Origin: Hymenopellis radicata
Lineage: Eukaryota; Basidiomycota; Agaricomycetes; Agaricales; Physalacriaceae
DNA length: 64,000 nucleotides
Direction of reading: 5' to 3'
NCBI GenBank assembly: GCA_015501595.1
Contig: JADNRX010000227.1
Location: 25,130 to 89,129 of the forward strand
The translations under genes were made by a program, and so were the position numbers. Each line of letters begins with the position of its first letter. Positions within the stretch are counted from its first letter, which is position 1. Shown in pieces: positions 35,609-45,978 of the stretch. Under the pieces are notes generated by a model. It was not told the DNA's origin, ran no database searches, and saw nothing but the letters and a program-made list of their open reading frames with translations.

Positions 35609-36900
35609 ATGTTCTTCTACATTTCCTTCTTACGCCCTCCTCCTTCAACGATATCACCATCAGGAAGCTCACCATCGTACCGCAAATGGCCAACGACCTC
35701 GCACCGAATTCTTCGATGGGACGCAGGACATATTCTATTCGTGGCAGAGCCCAGGCCTACCGCCAACCTCTAGAACAAAGTTGACAACATGGAGACAGGA
35801 GACGACGTATAAAGAGCTTGTCGTTCCTCTGCCTGGAGGAACGAGAGAAGGCCAGACATGGCGGCTCATTTTGAGCACTGGGGATGCAGCGGTGAATTTA
35901 GCTGACGTGAAGCAACTCGGGAAGACGCCTTTTGGTGTGCTATCGATGCCTATCAACATCTCGAGATCAAACAACGGGAAGAAACAAGAGCAGATTGAAA
36001 GGGTGTATACTCTTGGTGCGACGGGCAAGATGAAGATCACTGAACAAACGTCCTTTGATTTGGACAAGGTAAGTGTGCGCGTTTGCCGAATGAACCACGG
36101 CTGACGGTGTGAAGCGCCTAGAAAATATGGGATAGTGGCGTCGGACTCAGTTCGTGGTTGGTCAATGGGCTCCAGAAGAAAACCCTCCCACCAGCCTTGG
36201 ACCATGTTCTGTTTTCGACAGAAAGTCGGCGCGTCATAGAGCTTGGCAGGTAGTTATACGCTCCGGCGACTTGTCTTCTGACATCTGTGTAGGTGCTGGA
36301 ACCGGAATAGTATCGTTAACGATTGCTGCCTTGCGACACTCTCTGCTTGAAGGAGCAGAAGATGGCGAATCGCGAATTGTTACTACCGATCTAGGTATTT
36401 ATTTCCGTGGGTCGTGGCATTCTGATCTTCTTACGATTGTTAGATTCCGCTATGCCTCTTCTCGAACACAACATATCCTCCAACAAGCACTTATTTCCAA
36501 CGCCATCTGCATCTCCGCAAGCTGCTCTATTGGACTGGAACGAGGATCTACCGGACCTTGGTGTAGCAGCATTTGACGCGATAGTGTACGTCCATGTCTT
36601 TGGCCTGTTTAGAATTCGAGATCACGACCATCTCTCAGAATGGCCGACGTGACTTATAATACTGCATCGTTTCCAGCTTTGGTCGCGACGCTGGTACGCC
36701 TGGTAAACGCGTGTCCCAATCCTCCGGTGATTTTGCTTGGCTACAAGCAGCGAGACGAAGCGGAAAGAACACTCTGGACGATGACGAAGGAGTATGGCAT
36801 AGAGTTCAGACAGCTCGACGAGGTTGCTGGTGCAGGTGGTGCACCAATTGAAGTTTGGATAGCCGGCAATGCGTGTCATTCTCACAGTACCCGTACATGA
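35609..36900 (+). CDS. Class I SAM-dependent protein-lysine methyltransferase (Methyltransf_16 type)
   Basis: Seven-beta-strand methyltransferase of the METTL21/METTL22-like family, which methylates lysines on proteins such as chaperones or translation factors. The ATG at 35609 begins MFFYISFLRPPPSTISP. Later exons give DIFYSWQSPGLPPTSRTKLT, ELVVPLPGG, KIWDSGVGLSSWLVNGL, SAM motif I (VIELGAGTGIVSL, joined over a GC-AG intron), ALLDWNEDLPD, and FDAIVMADVTYNTASFPAL with PPVILLGYKQRD. It ends at 36900 in IEVWIAGNACHSHSTRT. Around 35,670-35,705 the frame has to shift by a base once or twice (SGS to LTIVPQMANDL to RTEFFDGTQ), so this copy may be damaged or misassembled. The substrate is unknown. 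Confidence 0.72.
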
Positions 36901-36927
36901 ATTTGTTGAACCGCGATTTCGTGAGTG

Positions 36928-37015
36928 CGTGATAACAGGATATCTCGCCCTCATCCGTTCCATCACCGACAGAATCGACGCAAGAACGTGGGCCGGCTCA
37001 CTACCTGCAGCTGGT
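36928..37015. repeat. Repeat R, partial copy (direct orientation)
   Basis: About 85 bases (GATAACAGGATATCTCGCCC through ACCTGCAGCTGG) matching the middle of R, in the same orientation as copies 1 and 2 but opposite to the R copy at 37,850-38,245. Family S copy D therefore sits between inverted R sequences. Confidence 0.75.
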
Positions 37016-37262
37016 GATTGTTCGACTGACTGTGCTGTGAGTGCTGAGAGGAGAAGGGCACCGCACACTCCCTCTGTCACGACTTACAACCGAGACTCGG
37101 TATAAATCATGAGCATGATTTGTCTCATAAAAGCCGCAATCTGTCGCCTCATCATTCATGCCCCGCATACTAAAATCTCCTGCATTCAAAGTGTTCTCCA
37201 GCACAACGAGGCGATGCCTCCCGAGGTCTATCCCTCCCTCCCCCGGGCTTTGCCCAGCCGTC

Positions 37263-37752
37263 ATGTTGGGGCCCAACCCACCCATTTCGTGAGTAGTGTG
37301 CAATCACGTTTGCCTCTCTCATCATTAGCGTAGCGGGGTTTCTCTGAAAGCGCTAAAAGCGCTCACCCCAGTAACGCTTTCAATCCCGGTGATCCCACAA
37401 CTTGGTTCAAACCCACAACCCCGCCCCCTGCGTCCTGGTCGTCCGACTGGAGTCAACCCGATGGTAAATCCATCCACAGGGAGCTCGTACGGGGGGACAG
37501 GTTTAACTTCTGTTACGGCTTCAATGACCAGATGGTCCAGCCGCTCGCATTTTCAGCAGAGTGGCCGCCCAGCCCCGTCTTCTTATTTGTCTACAAGGAG
37601 GAGTACTACTTCTACAACGACATTCTGCTGCGGTTCCCCGGACCCTTCGCGTCGCACGAGGACTTCCTCAGCCAGTTCAAGGGGAGTACGCCATCATGCA
37701 GACGGGGGTAGAGGTCCCGATGATCCAGCGGGAAATCCCGGACGATTGTTAA
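37263..37752 (+). pseudogene. Family S, copy D (inverted, one-base frameshift)
   Basis: Inverted relative to the other three copies. Exon 1 is 37263-37288 (MLGPNPPIS) and exon 2 starts at 37372. The frame runs through DPTTWFKPTTPPPASWSSDW, FNFCYGFNDQMVQPLAFS, VYKEEYYFYNDI and FASHEDFLSQFKG, but a G-run near 37,681 has one G fewer than in copy C, giving an early stop instead of the VEVPMIQREIPDD end. That end is intact in the next frame. A single homopolymer difference could be an assembly error, in which case this copy is intact. Confidence 0.65.
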
Positions 37753-37849
37753 ATTGTAAAGAGAACGAGTCGAGTAGGCTAAAAGTGTTGGTGTTCTTCG
37801 GTGACTTGAAAATTTGAAGGGTCCCGTTCATTTGACTTACTCGCTGGTT

Positions 37850-38245
37850 CGCTTCACTGAGAGTTGTAGATGAAATGGGCGCGCGCTTGTCAAGTTCTAA
37901 TACCGGAGAGGCCAGCTGCAGCCGGCCCACGTTCTTGCGTCGATTCTGTCGGTGATGGAACGGATGAGGGCAAGATATCCTGTTATCAGTAAAGGTTCTT
38001 GTGGCGGATTTGCGGTTCCTGATTTTCATGTAGACGATCAGTTGGTTGAGGTTCGAACCGCTCAATTTTCGCTGAGCTAGTAGTGGCGAGTTATCCTGCT
38101 CGTTGTTATGTTATGTTACGATGCCTAGACTTAGAAATCATATAATAATTGCAGTATATGCGTCCGAAAGACTCCGAATCTCGCGACTGGGCGCCGGGCG
38201 GATATTTGGCGGATATCATTCTTGACTTGTACGACCAAGAAACTT
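37850..38245. repeat. Repeat R, copy 3 (inverted)
   Basis: Reverse complement of 12,690-13,060, including the extension towards the SAMHD1 promoter (GATATCATTCTTGACTTGTACGA opposite 12,695-12,718). Together with family S copy D it makes an inverted segmental copy of about 12,690-13,800. Confidence 0.8.
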
Positions 38246-39291
38246 CTGAGTTTACCCTGCTATTTTCAGGCATCAAGGCACTTCGTCTCGTTTGTATAGT
38301 GTCAGACATGAGGCATGATGGTCCCTCTTATTATGTTAGTACTAGATTTGATCACGGCTCGCATCGCGATACACCGGTACCATATCTCTCATTAAATTCT
38401 CCCAACCCGCAGATCCTCAGGCCTCAGGTCTTTTCTCCCGTCTTGAAATGGCACGAAATCGGCATAATAGCGCCACCGATATTCAACTGGATCGTTTCTG
38501 GCGCCTCAGGAACAGAAACCTCTGCGTAGTGGCGAGTTCAAAGGTAATCATCTCCGCGATGTAGAGACTCTGAACTATTGCTGATATCAACTTTTGATCT
38601 TGCAGGGACATACTGTAAAGGTAGATTGCCGCAGTCAAACAAACTGCCGCCGTTTCCAGGCTTTAAATCGAAAGCTGAAGAAATCTGTAGAGGTGTACTT
38701 GACAACTCTCCCAAACGCCTTTCACCATGTCCTCTGTCGCTCAACAAGACGGGTTCTCGGAAGACGACGCCCAGAACCCAGCGCCGCGCCCTCTGAATCT
38801 CGCATTCGAACCGAAAAGTTCAAGACAGGATGCGACTGGGTTAATACACCCGCACCTCTGATTCTGCCACTTTGACGCCTCTGTGACATAACTACGGCAC
38901 CTGATGTGATACTCGGAATCCATGGGCACGGAGTATCCTTTCACCGGGTACTACTCATTTTCTGCCAGAATTGAATCGTCAAGTGCTATGGCGCTAAGGC
39001 GTTTGATATGCACATCAGGCCGTGGGGTTTGAAACCTTGTCTTCCGTTTCTAGCGACGCTTTCTTGCGGCTTGCGGCTCTCCGCAAAACCTCCTGCGCGT
39101 TGCGACTCTCAACAGAAGCGATCTCGAGATATGTCTGACCTAGATCTCTATCTGATGGCCGTGAGGCCTTCTAGTGATTTGTGGCGCTAACGTCATTGAA
39201 TGCTGAAGATATGTGGCGCCAGTGGACTTGATCTTCTCATGCCGACAGTATTTATGAGAACGAGGAGAAACATCAATCAGCATCAACCCGT
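38246..39291. other. Intergenic with a possible N-terminal relic of the seven-helix gene
   Basis: At 38,727 an ATG opens MSSVAQQDGFSEDDAQ, similar in layout to the start of the next gene (MSTVEQEFGLSADDAEQ at 39,292), but the frame ends after about 45 codons without membrane helices. I read it as a possible truncated duplicate. The rest has no recognised gene. Confidence 0.35.
38866..38942. repeat. Direct repeat D1, first copy
   Basis: About 65-75 bases around CCTCTGTGACATAACTACGG and GATACTCGGAATCCAT, repeated at 40,872-40,945 with a few changes and a three-base gap. The two copies flank the seven-helix gene. Confidence 0.75.
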
Positions 39292-40617
39292 ATGTCCACC
39301 GTAGAGCAAGAGTTTGGTCTCTCTGCAGACGATGCAGAACAACTCATTGGCGGCTTGCTCAATTCCGGCGTCATCGAGATCTTTTGCTATGCTCTGTACA
39401 CGATGATTTTCGGGCTTACAATGAGGCAAACAGGTAAGTGTATGGCCTATTTTGTAATCTAGCACTCATCCCGACTTTCACATCAGTCAGCCGTGGCGAA
39501 TGGCCTATACAACGCATCGTGTTAACGAGTGTCATCTGCGTCATATGGGTGTTCGCTACAGCTTACGTTGCGATGATATGGGCTCTACTCTATCTGCACT
39601 TCGTATCCCATGGCCAGTCACGGGAATCTGGCTTGGATTATTATTTTTTCTCAACGGCACGACTCAACATCATTGCGATTCAACGCACATTCATTGCGGT
39701 GAATGCTATGTTTGCAGACCTTGTCAACGTACGTCCTGCGTGGTAATGTGGTGTACAGTCTTCTAATTCGCACACAGATTTGGAGGTGTTGGGTGCTATA
39801 CGATCGCAGCATGGTCCCCGTGGTTCTTCCTTTGCTCGGAGTTGTTTCCGGATTGTGTGAGGTCTCTCTGTTTCTACAACCCCTGCATGCTCACATATTT
39901 TTCCAGTAAGCCACGCTTTCAGGACTGTCACACTCCTATCTTCCAGTTCATCCAAGTTGACCTTGGCCAATACCAACTGGTTTATTGTTTATTGCTCTGT
40001 CGCAGCAGCAACCAACATCCTAACCACATCCCTGATTATCTACCGAATCCTTTCATTCACTGGGCTCAGAGGCGCCCGATCATATCGAGGCATTATCGAA
40101 ATACTTATCGAATCTGCCTTTCTTTATTCAGCTACCTATGTCGTCTATTTGGCATTCACTGTGCATGATTTCTATGTGGCGTACTGGGCCTTTGGAAACT
40201 GGTACTTCGCAGCTTTGGTGAACTCCGTCACGGTAAGCGCCTTTTAACCTTGAAGGTTTGACTGTCCAACTGACGCACTGTTCAAAGGCCGCCGCACCGA
40301 CACTGATTGTTGGGCGCGTCATGGCCGGCGAAACGCGTCTTAACGACTCGTGGCTGCCTACTCTCCCGCACATACCTACTACTACTGTGCAGAGTACCGC
40401 CGGCGGCGGCTTGCGTTTCGCCAGCATAGATCCACACATTACAGCGGCGACGGTTGACCTTCCCGCCCACGATAATGACTGTGAATCACAGACTTTCGCG
40501 GCACCTAGGAGTGATGCCCAAAGTTCCAAACCCAACATGGACACGGTGTCGGCAGATGTACATGTGTCCGAGGTCGAGGCAGTGGAGAAAGGTCTGGACG
40601 GGAATCAAAATTGCTAG
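39292..40617 (+). CDS. Seven-helix membrane protein with IWR-x-WV motif, member 1
   Basis: Starts MSTVEQEFGLSADDAEQ and proceeds through hydrophobic helices in separate exons: VIEIFCYALYTMIFGLTM, RIVLTSVICVIWVFATAYVA, NAMFADLVN with IWRCWVLYDRSMVPVVLPLL, NWFIVYCSVAAATNILTTSL, GIIEILIESAFLYSATYVVY and NWYFAALVNSVTVSAF-type sequence before APTLIVGRVMAGE. A polar tail ends at 40617. The IWRCWV and IIEI-ESA-LYS landmarks are typical of a large agaric family of receptor-like membrane proteins of unknown role. The related gene at 45,979 has the same landmarks. Probably plasma membrane; ligand unknown. Confidence 0.75.
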
Positions 40618-40871
40618 TGTACACTGTACACAGTACAGCACCAACCAAAATCAATGTACTCGCACTGCACCGTGTTCGACTGATTGAATCTCAAACAACG
40701 GGCAAGTCTGCTTGTGAGATGTGGCATGGCCACGGCCCTTTGTTTTTGTATGTTCTCAATGTCATCACATGATCGCACACACTTTCCTTCTTTCTTCCAT
40801 CCTTGATCTCCTGAGTCCTGGAGATCGCGGGGCAGTGTCTGGTCTGTTCCAGCGTAGCGCCCTTTGTGATT

Positions 40872-40945
40872 CAGGCTCCTTGAAGCCTCTGTGACATAAC
40901 TACGGCGCCTGATATGATACTCTGAATCCATACGGAGTATCCTCC
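40872..40945. repeat. Direct repeat D1, second copy
   Basis: Second copy of the repeat at 38,866-38,942, located about 250 bases after the stop of the seven-helix gene. The pair could mark the borders of a local duplication. Confidence 0.75.
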
Positions 40946-41778
40946 CAACTCGAAGGCTAGAGTAGTAGATTGCGATGCATTATCCTCGCGGAACATAGAT
41001 CTGCCAGCAATCATTCCCGGGTACCAATGGCTGTTAGAAACGAATCAGCATTATTAGTCGCGAGCTTTGGGAAAGTATAGTCATACCGAGTTGTTCGTCG
41101 AGCTGATGTCTTTATGATACTGGTTAGAGCGAAAATGGATCCAATGCATAGTAAGGAACACGTACGAGCTCGGGTTGCGCTGAAGTAGGCAACGGTTTGT
41201 CTTCCGTAATTGTCTACGTAGCCAAATCCGCAGACCTCGCCAACCACCCAGCTTGCTCCAGGAATCCACATTCTGGGCATTGCTGCTTAAATACCGGAAC
41301 TGACGAAGCTCGACGTAAAAAAGTTGGGTCGCAATGAATGACGGACCGATGGAGGCGTCGAGAACACATGAACCAGTCTGTGTTTGGCTACTTTCGTTAA
41401 GCTTCACGCGTCACGAGTCAGTTGATGCTCAACCAGAATCACAGAAATTTGTTTAGCGCCTAAACACAAGTCGACTCTAAGATGAGACATTCGAGGGCCT
41501 TTTCGCCTATGTCTTGCACTCCGAGGTGACTTGAGAAATCTTCTGAGATCTGAAAAGAACAGCCGGTTGTTATTTCTAAGTGAATAACTGTAATTAAACA
41601 AGGTGTCGAAGTGGACGTGATGCAACTCTATATACATATGACAGATCAGTTACTGAGTTAGGAGGAAGACTAGAGGTATAAACTACGCTTGGCCGGCCAA
41701 GACCAACAAAACTTGAATGAAGATGCAAACACTAAGTAAGTAATGGGCCAAGTCCAGAGGCAGTACGGCAAGCCGCAC
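40946..41778. other. Intergenic, nothing recognised
   Basis: Downstream of the seven-helix gene and of HOS3. A minus-strand frame near 41,280 (MPRMWIPGASWVVGEVCGFG) is short and unmatched, so I do not call it a gene. Confidence 0.4.
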
Positions 41779-43728
41779 TCACGAGCTCGGATCAGGACCC
41801 AATCGCAGAATGACTTTGGGGAGCTTTTTGCTCTGTAACGGTGGGGACTCGTTGTCCTCCTCCTCCTCTACTCTGGCGTCTTCTTCCGCCTCCTGCTTAG
41901 GCGGAGGTGCCTTGCCCTTCTGCGGCGTCGCAGCCGGAGAATTTCTCCGACTCGGTCTGTCTCTCAGCTTCATCGGCACAACGGGGGAGCTCCACTTCGT
42001 AAATCCCTCATCAATAGTGGACAAGATCGCCCCAGCACGCTCAATCCAGGGAGCGCCCAGCGACTGTTTACCTCCACGGCGTTTCTTCGTTAATTTCTCC
42101 AGCTATTGTTGCAGGCACAATTAGTTCGTACACGCAAATTAGAGGAATGTTTGATATACATACCGCTTGAAGGTTGTCAAGACTCCACCACTCTTCGTCA
42201 ACGTCAATCGTAGTGAGTCCGAGAACATGAGCCATGGTTCCACTGATGAGGGCAAGATCGCTGTAGCCTCCTTCAAGCACAGTGACCAGCCGTCCACGCG
42301 AATAGCGATCTGCCATGGCGCATGCGTCTCGTGTGAAGCGATGATAAAACGCCGTAGGGACCTTCCGATTGTGCCGCGACATGCTTTCGTACTCGTGTTC
42401 ACATGCGTCCATGCCGCAGCTGTAGGGAAGGGAATTAGTAAGGGTGTAGAGAACACTGCAGAGAATTTATGGACCTGATGAAGAATAACACATCGTCTCC
42501 CGGGCCGCCTGTAGAGTCCAAAAAATCCTGCGCTTTGTCGAATACGGTCCTGTATTTTCTCGCATACAGCTCGTCAAAGAAGTGTGCTTCCGATTCATAA
42601 GTTTGAAGGTGGACATTCTCAATGTATTGCCCATGAGAACCATGTAGAGAGACAGAGGCAGCTTGAACGAGGTGCGGTTTGCCATCCTATGTGTAGCTGA
42701 CTGAACAATGATGTGTTCTTGTAGGGGACCACGTACTTACTTCGCAAGGATACGACAATACATCGTGGATAGAGCCGTAATATATTCGAGGACCTGGTTC
42801 CACGTTGGGTGCTCCACCTTCAGATTCAAGCGTCTTGCGATACGACTCCTCGTTAATCTGCCATACAATGGACTGCGTTCCGTTGCCTGTCGGAGGCTGA
42901 GAGGGCTAAGAAGCGACGAGCGGATAGAAAACGTACCATGATGTAGGTCTATATCAAAGATAACAACGCGATTTGTGGAATGCTTCAAGTGGCCTACAAG
43001 GTAACTCAGGACGCAGGAAACTTGAACGAGAAAGTAACTGGCCATGCGCTGCAGCAACCGCCACATTGTTGACGAAACAAAAACCTTCAGGCGTGTCTTC
43101 GCCACAGTGGTGTCCCGGTGGCCTTATAAGGGCAAATGCACGCGATATCCCATCTTTACGAGTCATCACGGTGTCAACAGCTTCGCAAACCGCGCCCAAG
43201 GCGCCATCCATCGCAAGGATACTCTCAGGACATACTGAAGGTAAAGTGCCAGTCAAACGAAAACCAATTCCGAGAACGTAGTGACGTACAATAGAGGTCC
43301 CCTTGAGAAAGACCTTCGGGAATCTCTGACTCCCCGTTAGCGATCTTGTTCCAGCTTTCTTCGGCAAGCTTTTTCAATCTAGGTGCATGAACGTCGCCGT
43401 TTACATCACCATGAATGAATTTAACCGCAGGGTCCTGGAGAATATCCAGAGACGCCGCGGTTCTGATAACTTTGACGGGAGCCTCGGGGGATGCGCCAGA
43501 TTCGGTTCCTATCTTCAAGCGATCAAGTGCAGCCACGAGATCTTGATCATCGGACGAAGACGACGAGGATTTAGGAGATTCTAGTCGAGAAAGAGCCGCC
43601 GCTAGCCCGACTTTGACGGCACGTATACGTTCTGGACGCTCTACGATTTGCGACAAGTCCTTGGAACGAATGTATTGATGCTTATAGCATGCGTCTTGCA
43701 GTATCACGGCCGCCCGGTGTGGCTCCAT
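41779..43728 (-). CDS. HOS3: HOS3-type histone deacetylase
   Basis: Zinc-dependent class II-like histone deacetylase of the fungal HOS3 group. The ATG at 43728 (MEPHRAAVILQDACYKHQYI) was preferred because frames upstream lack an ATG. Family landmarks in order: IVERPERIRAVKVGLAAALS, CPESILAMDGALGAVCEAVD, the active-site stretch RPPGHHCGEDTPEGFCFVNN, VVIFDIDLHHG with Asp/His metal ligands, NGTQSIVWQINEESY, YYGSIHDVLSYPCE, SVSLHGSHGQYIENV, CGMDACEHEYESMSRHNRKV and VTVLEGGYSDLAL. The C-terminal tail is acidic/basic and low complexity (EEDARVEEEEDNES). About six short introns, one with a GC donor. Catalytic residues are present, so activity on histone lysines is expected. Confidence 0.9.
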
Positions 43729-44199
43729 TAGTTTGAGGAGCAGGATATCAGATTGAGGTGTTTTAGTGAGATGGTGAAAGAACGAGCAGATTGTTACGGG
43801 AATTTCCAATTCGATCGCGCATGCACGTGTGATTTAGGGCCGGTCCAAGCGCGACGCGAAGCTGAAGCCTAAGGATTGAACGAGCGACTCAGCGAGTTAA
43901 GAAATGACAAAGGGCGGGCTGCTTCCTCCGTAGATAGCACCTTGACTTTGCCTTGACCGATGAGCATCGTTCTAGAACCTAAACGCTCTACAATGGCTTT
44001 CGTGACTCCAATGCTGTACACCAAATACACCGGATACTAGATCAACTTGATTGACAACTACTTATAGAGACATGTTTTTCGTTTCAAAGTATGAAAAACT
44101 TGTACCACAGGCTTGAGAGGAACTGGGACAGCAACTTATTGACCAGTTCATGCCCAACAGTACTTCATCACCTAGTCAACGCGACGGCGGCATACAGTC
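43729..44199. other. Intergenic
   Basis: Upstream region of HOS3. No gene or repeat is recognised before the carboxylesterase relic begins. Confidence 0.4.
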
Positions 44200-45100
44200 T
44201 CAGAGGATTGAAAACTTACAGGCATCACTTCAATAAACTGTGGCTTGTCTCGAAAGATTCCAACCCAGGTGGCCCGCTCTCCGTGCGATTGAACATCATC
44301 TCAGTCCGACCACCTGAAAACAGGACAAGATACCGAGCCCAAAAGGGATCATGCGTCATTCTGAATGCAGTATACACTTTCTGCAGCCGGAGAAGGCTAG
44401 AGAGGAAAGCTCTCCCCTGACGTGCTCAAAGGTCGACGCGTCGACCTGTCTGTGCTCGCGGCTGACGTGCAATTGCTGGACGTTCGGATATGCATGTCCA
44501 GATGAGTTTTCGACATACCTTGTTCGCTTGACCACTGCTCTGTAATAGAACCACAGAACGTATGAATGTGTAAGACACGACAGATGCGTCAACACGAACA
44601 CTTGACGAGGAGCAAGTAGTTCATACTAACTGGAGGAGCCGCATAACGAAACTGGAAGATGTTTGCGGCGTGTGCACCTCGGTAGGTCGTGTACCCGAGG
44701 TCGACAGTAGGCGCAGCTGCGTACACTCGATACAGCGGTGCAAATACAGAAAGAACCCCAACGCAGAGCAGGAACAGCGCCATGAGGTGCTCGAGCGTTA
44801 GACGGTCCCGTTTATCTCCCTGTTCTAGAATTCGTCTCGGCTGGAGACTTAATGAGGGATGAATGTATGAGACGGGGCGTCGTTGATTGCTGTTTAAAAC
44901 CGCAGAATTGTATCGAGTCTTCATAAACATAGTATTGCAGGCTCTGTTAGAGACGCCAAGTCAGGTGTCGAAATCTTGCGTGTCTTGGACCGTACGCCAC
45001 TCGGGAAGCATTTGCGCCGTGGTCCCAGTATCCCCAGAGCTTTTCTGTACTGAGAAAGGGCGCGGGGAAGAACTAGAGGCGTGCAGATGCACTTGATGAG
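44200..45100 (-). pseudogene. Inverted, internally deleted carboxylesterase relic
   Basis: Matches the third carboxylesterase (6,171-8,459) in two separate parts. About 44,590-44,800 carries the start, signal peptide (MALFLLCVGVLSVFAPLYRV) and first exon (APTVDLGYTTYRGAH, with LGI lost before RYAAPPV). About 44,205-44,345 carries the last coding exon (FSGGRTEM..FNRTESG). The whole middle, including the HGGG motif and nucleophile elbow, is gone. Upstream, 44,800-45,100 resembles 5,880-6,170, so the promoter was copied too. It lies inverted and 38 kb from its source. It cannot encode an enzyme. Confidence 0.78.
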
Positions 45101-45978
45101 CATGGAATGAAGGAAGGATGACAGAGGACAACATCAGACAACATCGCGAAAACTGCTAGTCACAAGTCAGGTGACGTTGTGGGCGTCAGTTGAATCACGT
45201 CACGTTCAGAAAGGTTCCTTCTGCACACTGCCATCTTCTAGCTGCCATACTGTTTCGCGTCCAATACATGCGGCTTTTGAGCCCGAACTCGCCGTGGAAC
45301 TTGATTTTCTGGAGACGGGCGCTCACCTAAGGTAAAAAAAACAAGACGTCAGCCTCCGATATCCGAGCATCGCACGATGATTGCGATTATCCTCAGTGCC
45401 GGCAGCGCTTGTTGCTCATGCTCTCCGATGTCCGCGTTGATGCGTTTTTCCGTGCCATAATCGTTGGCCACCGTCCTTGAGTTTTCTCTTTGCTGCACAA
45501 TTACCTGTCTACATGAGCCGTTTTGCGACTGTATTGGTTCTATAACTTCTACGCGTCCGCTGATGGTTTCCAGCGCTCACTGATCTTGATTGCCAAGGCT
45601 CCATGTATGTAAATATCTAATTTCTAGCATAGGTGGTCTTCCGACGTTGACCTGCTTCTTCAGGACAACCCTGAAGTTGGTCCAGTATGAAGCGAACCAA
45701 AAATGAACAGATGGGCGCAATTTCGACGCGATGGTAGTGGACTCCATCGGCCAGCGCTTGTTGCAAATGGTACGAGCGCAAGTACTCAGACCTTGAGTGA
45801 AGCTTAAGCGCCGGCGTTTCAAATTTTACGCCTTATCAGGCTCAATGATAGTGGCTTGATATATACCGGCACTTGTGTGTTTCCTTTTAAACATTAAGAA
45901 CAACGAAACAAACATGTAAGCACACTTCTTTTCTCTCCACCATCTCCAGGACCACTAACGCCCGCCGGACCATTCGCG
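45101..45978. other. Intergenic
   Basis: About 0.9 kb upstream of the second seven-helix gene. I see no gene, RNA or repeat that I can support. Confidence 0.4.

Noticed and set aside
35263..35784. 173-codon plus-strand frame over the RING ligase start
   Set aside because: It is antisense to the ligase's first exons and runs into the methyltransferase in another frame.
44091..44420. Plus-strand frame of 109 codons
   Set aside because: It is the reverse strand of the last carboxylesterase exon in the relic; the same shadow occurs at 8,253-8,444.
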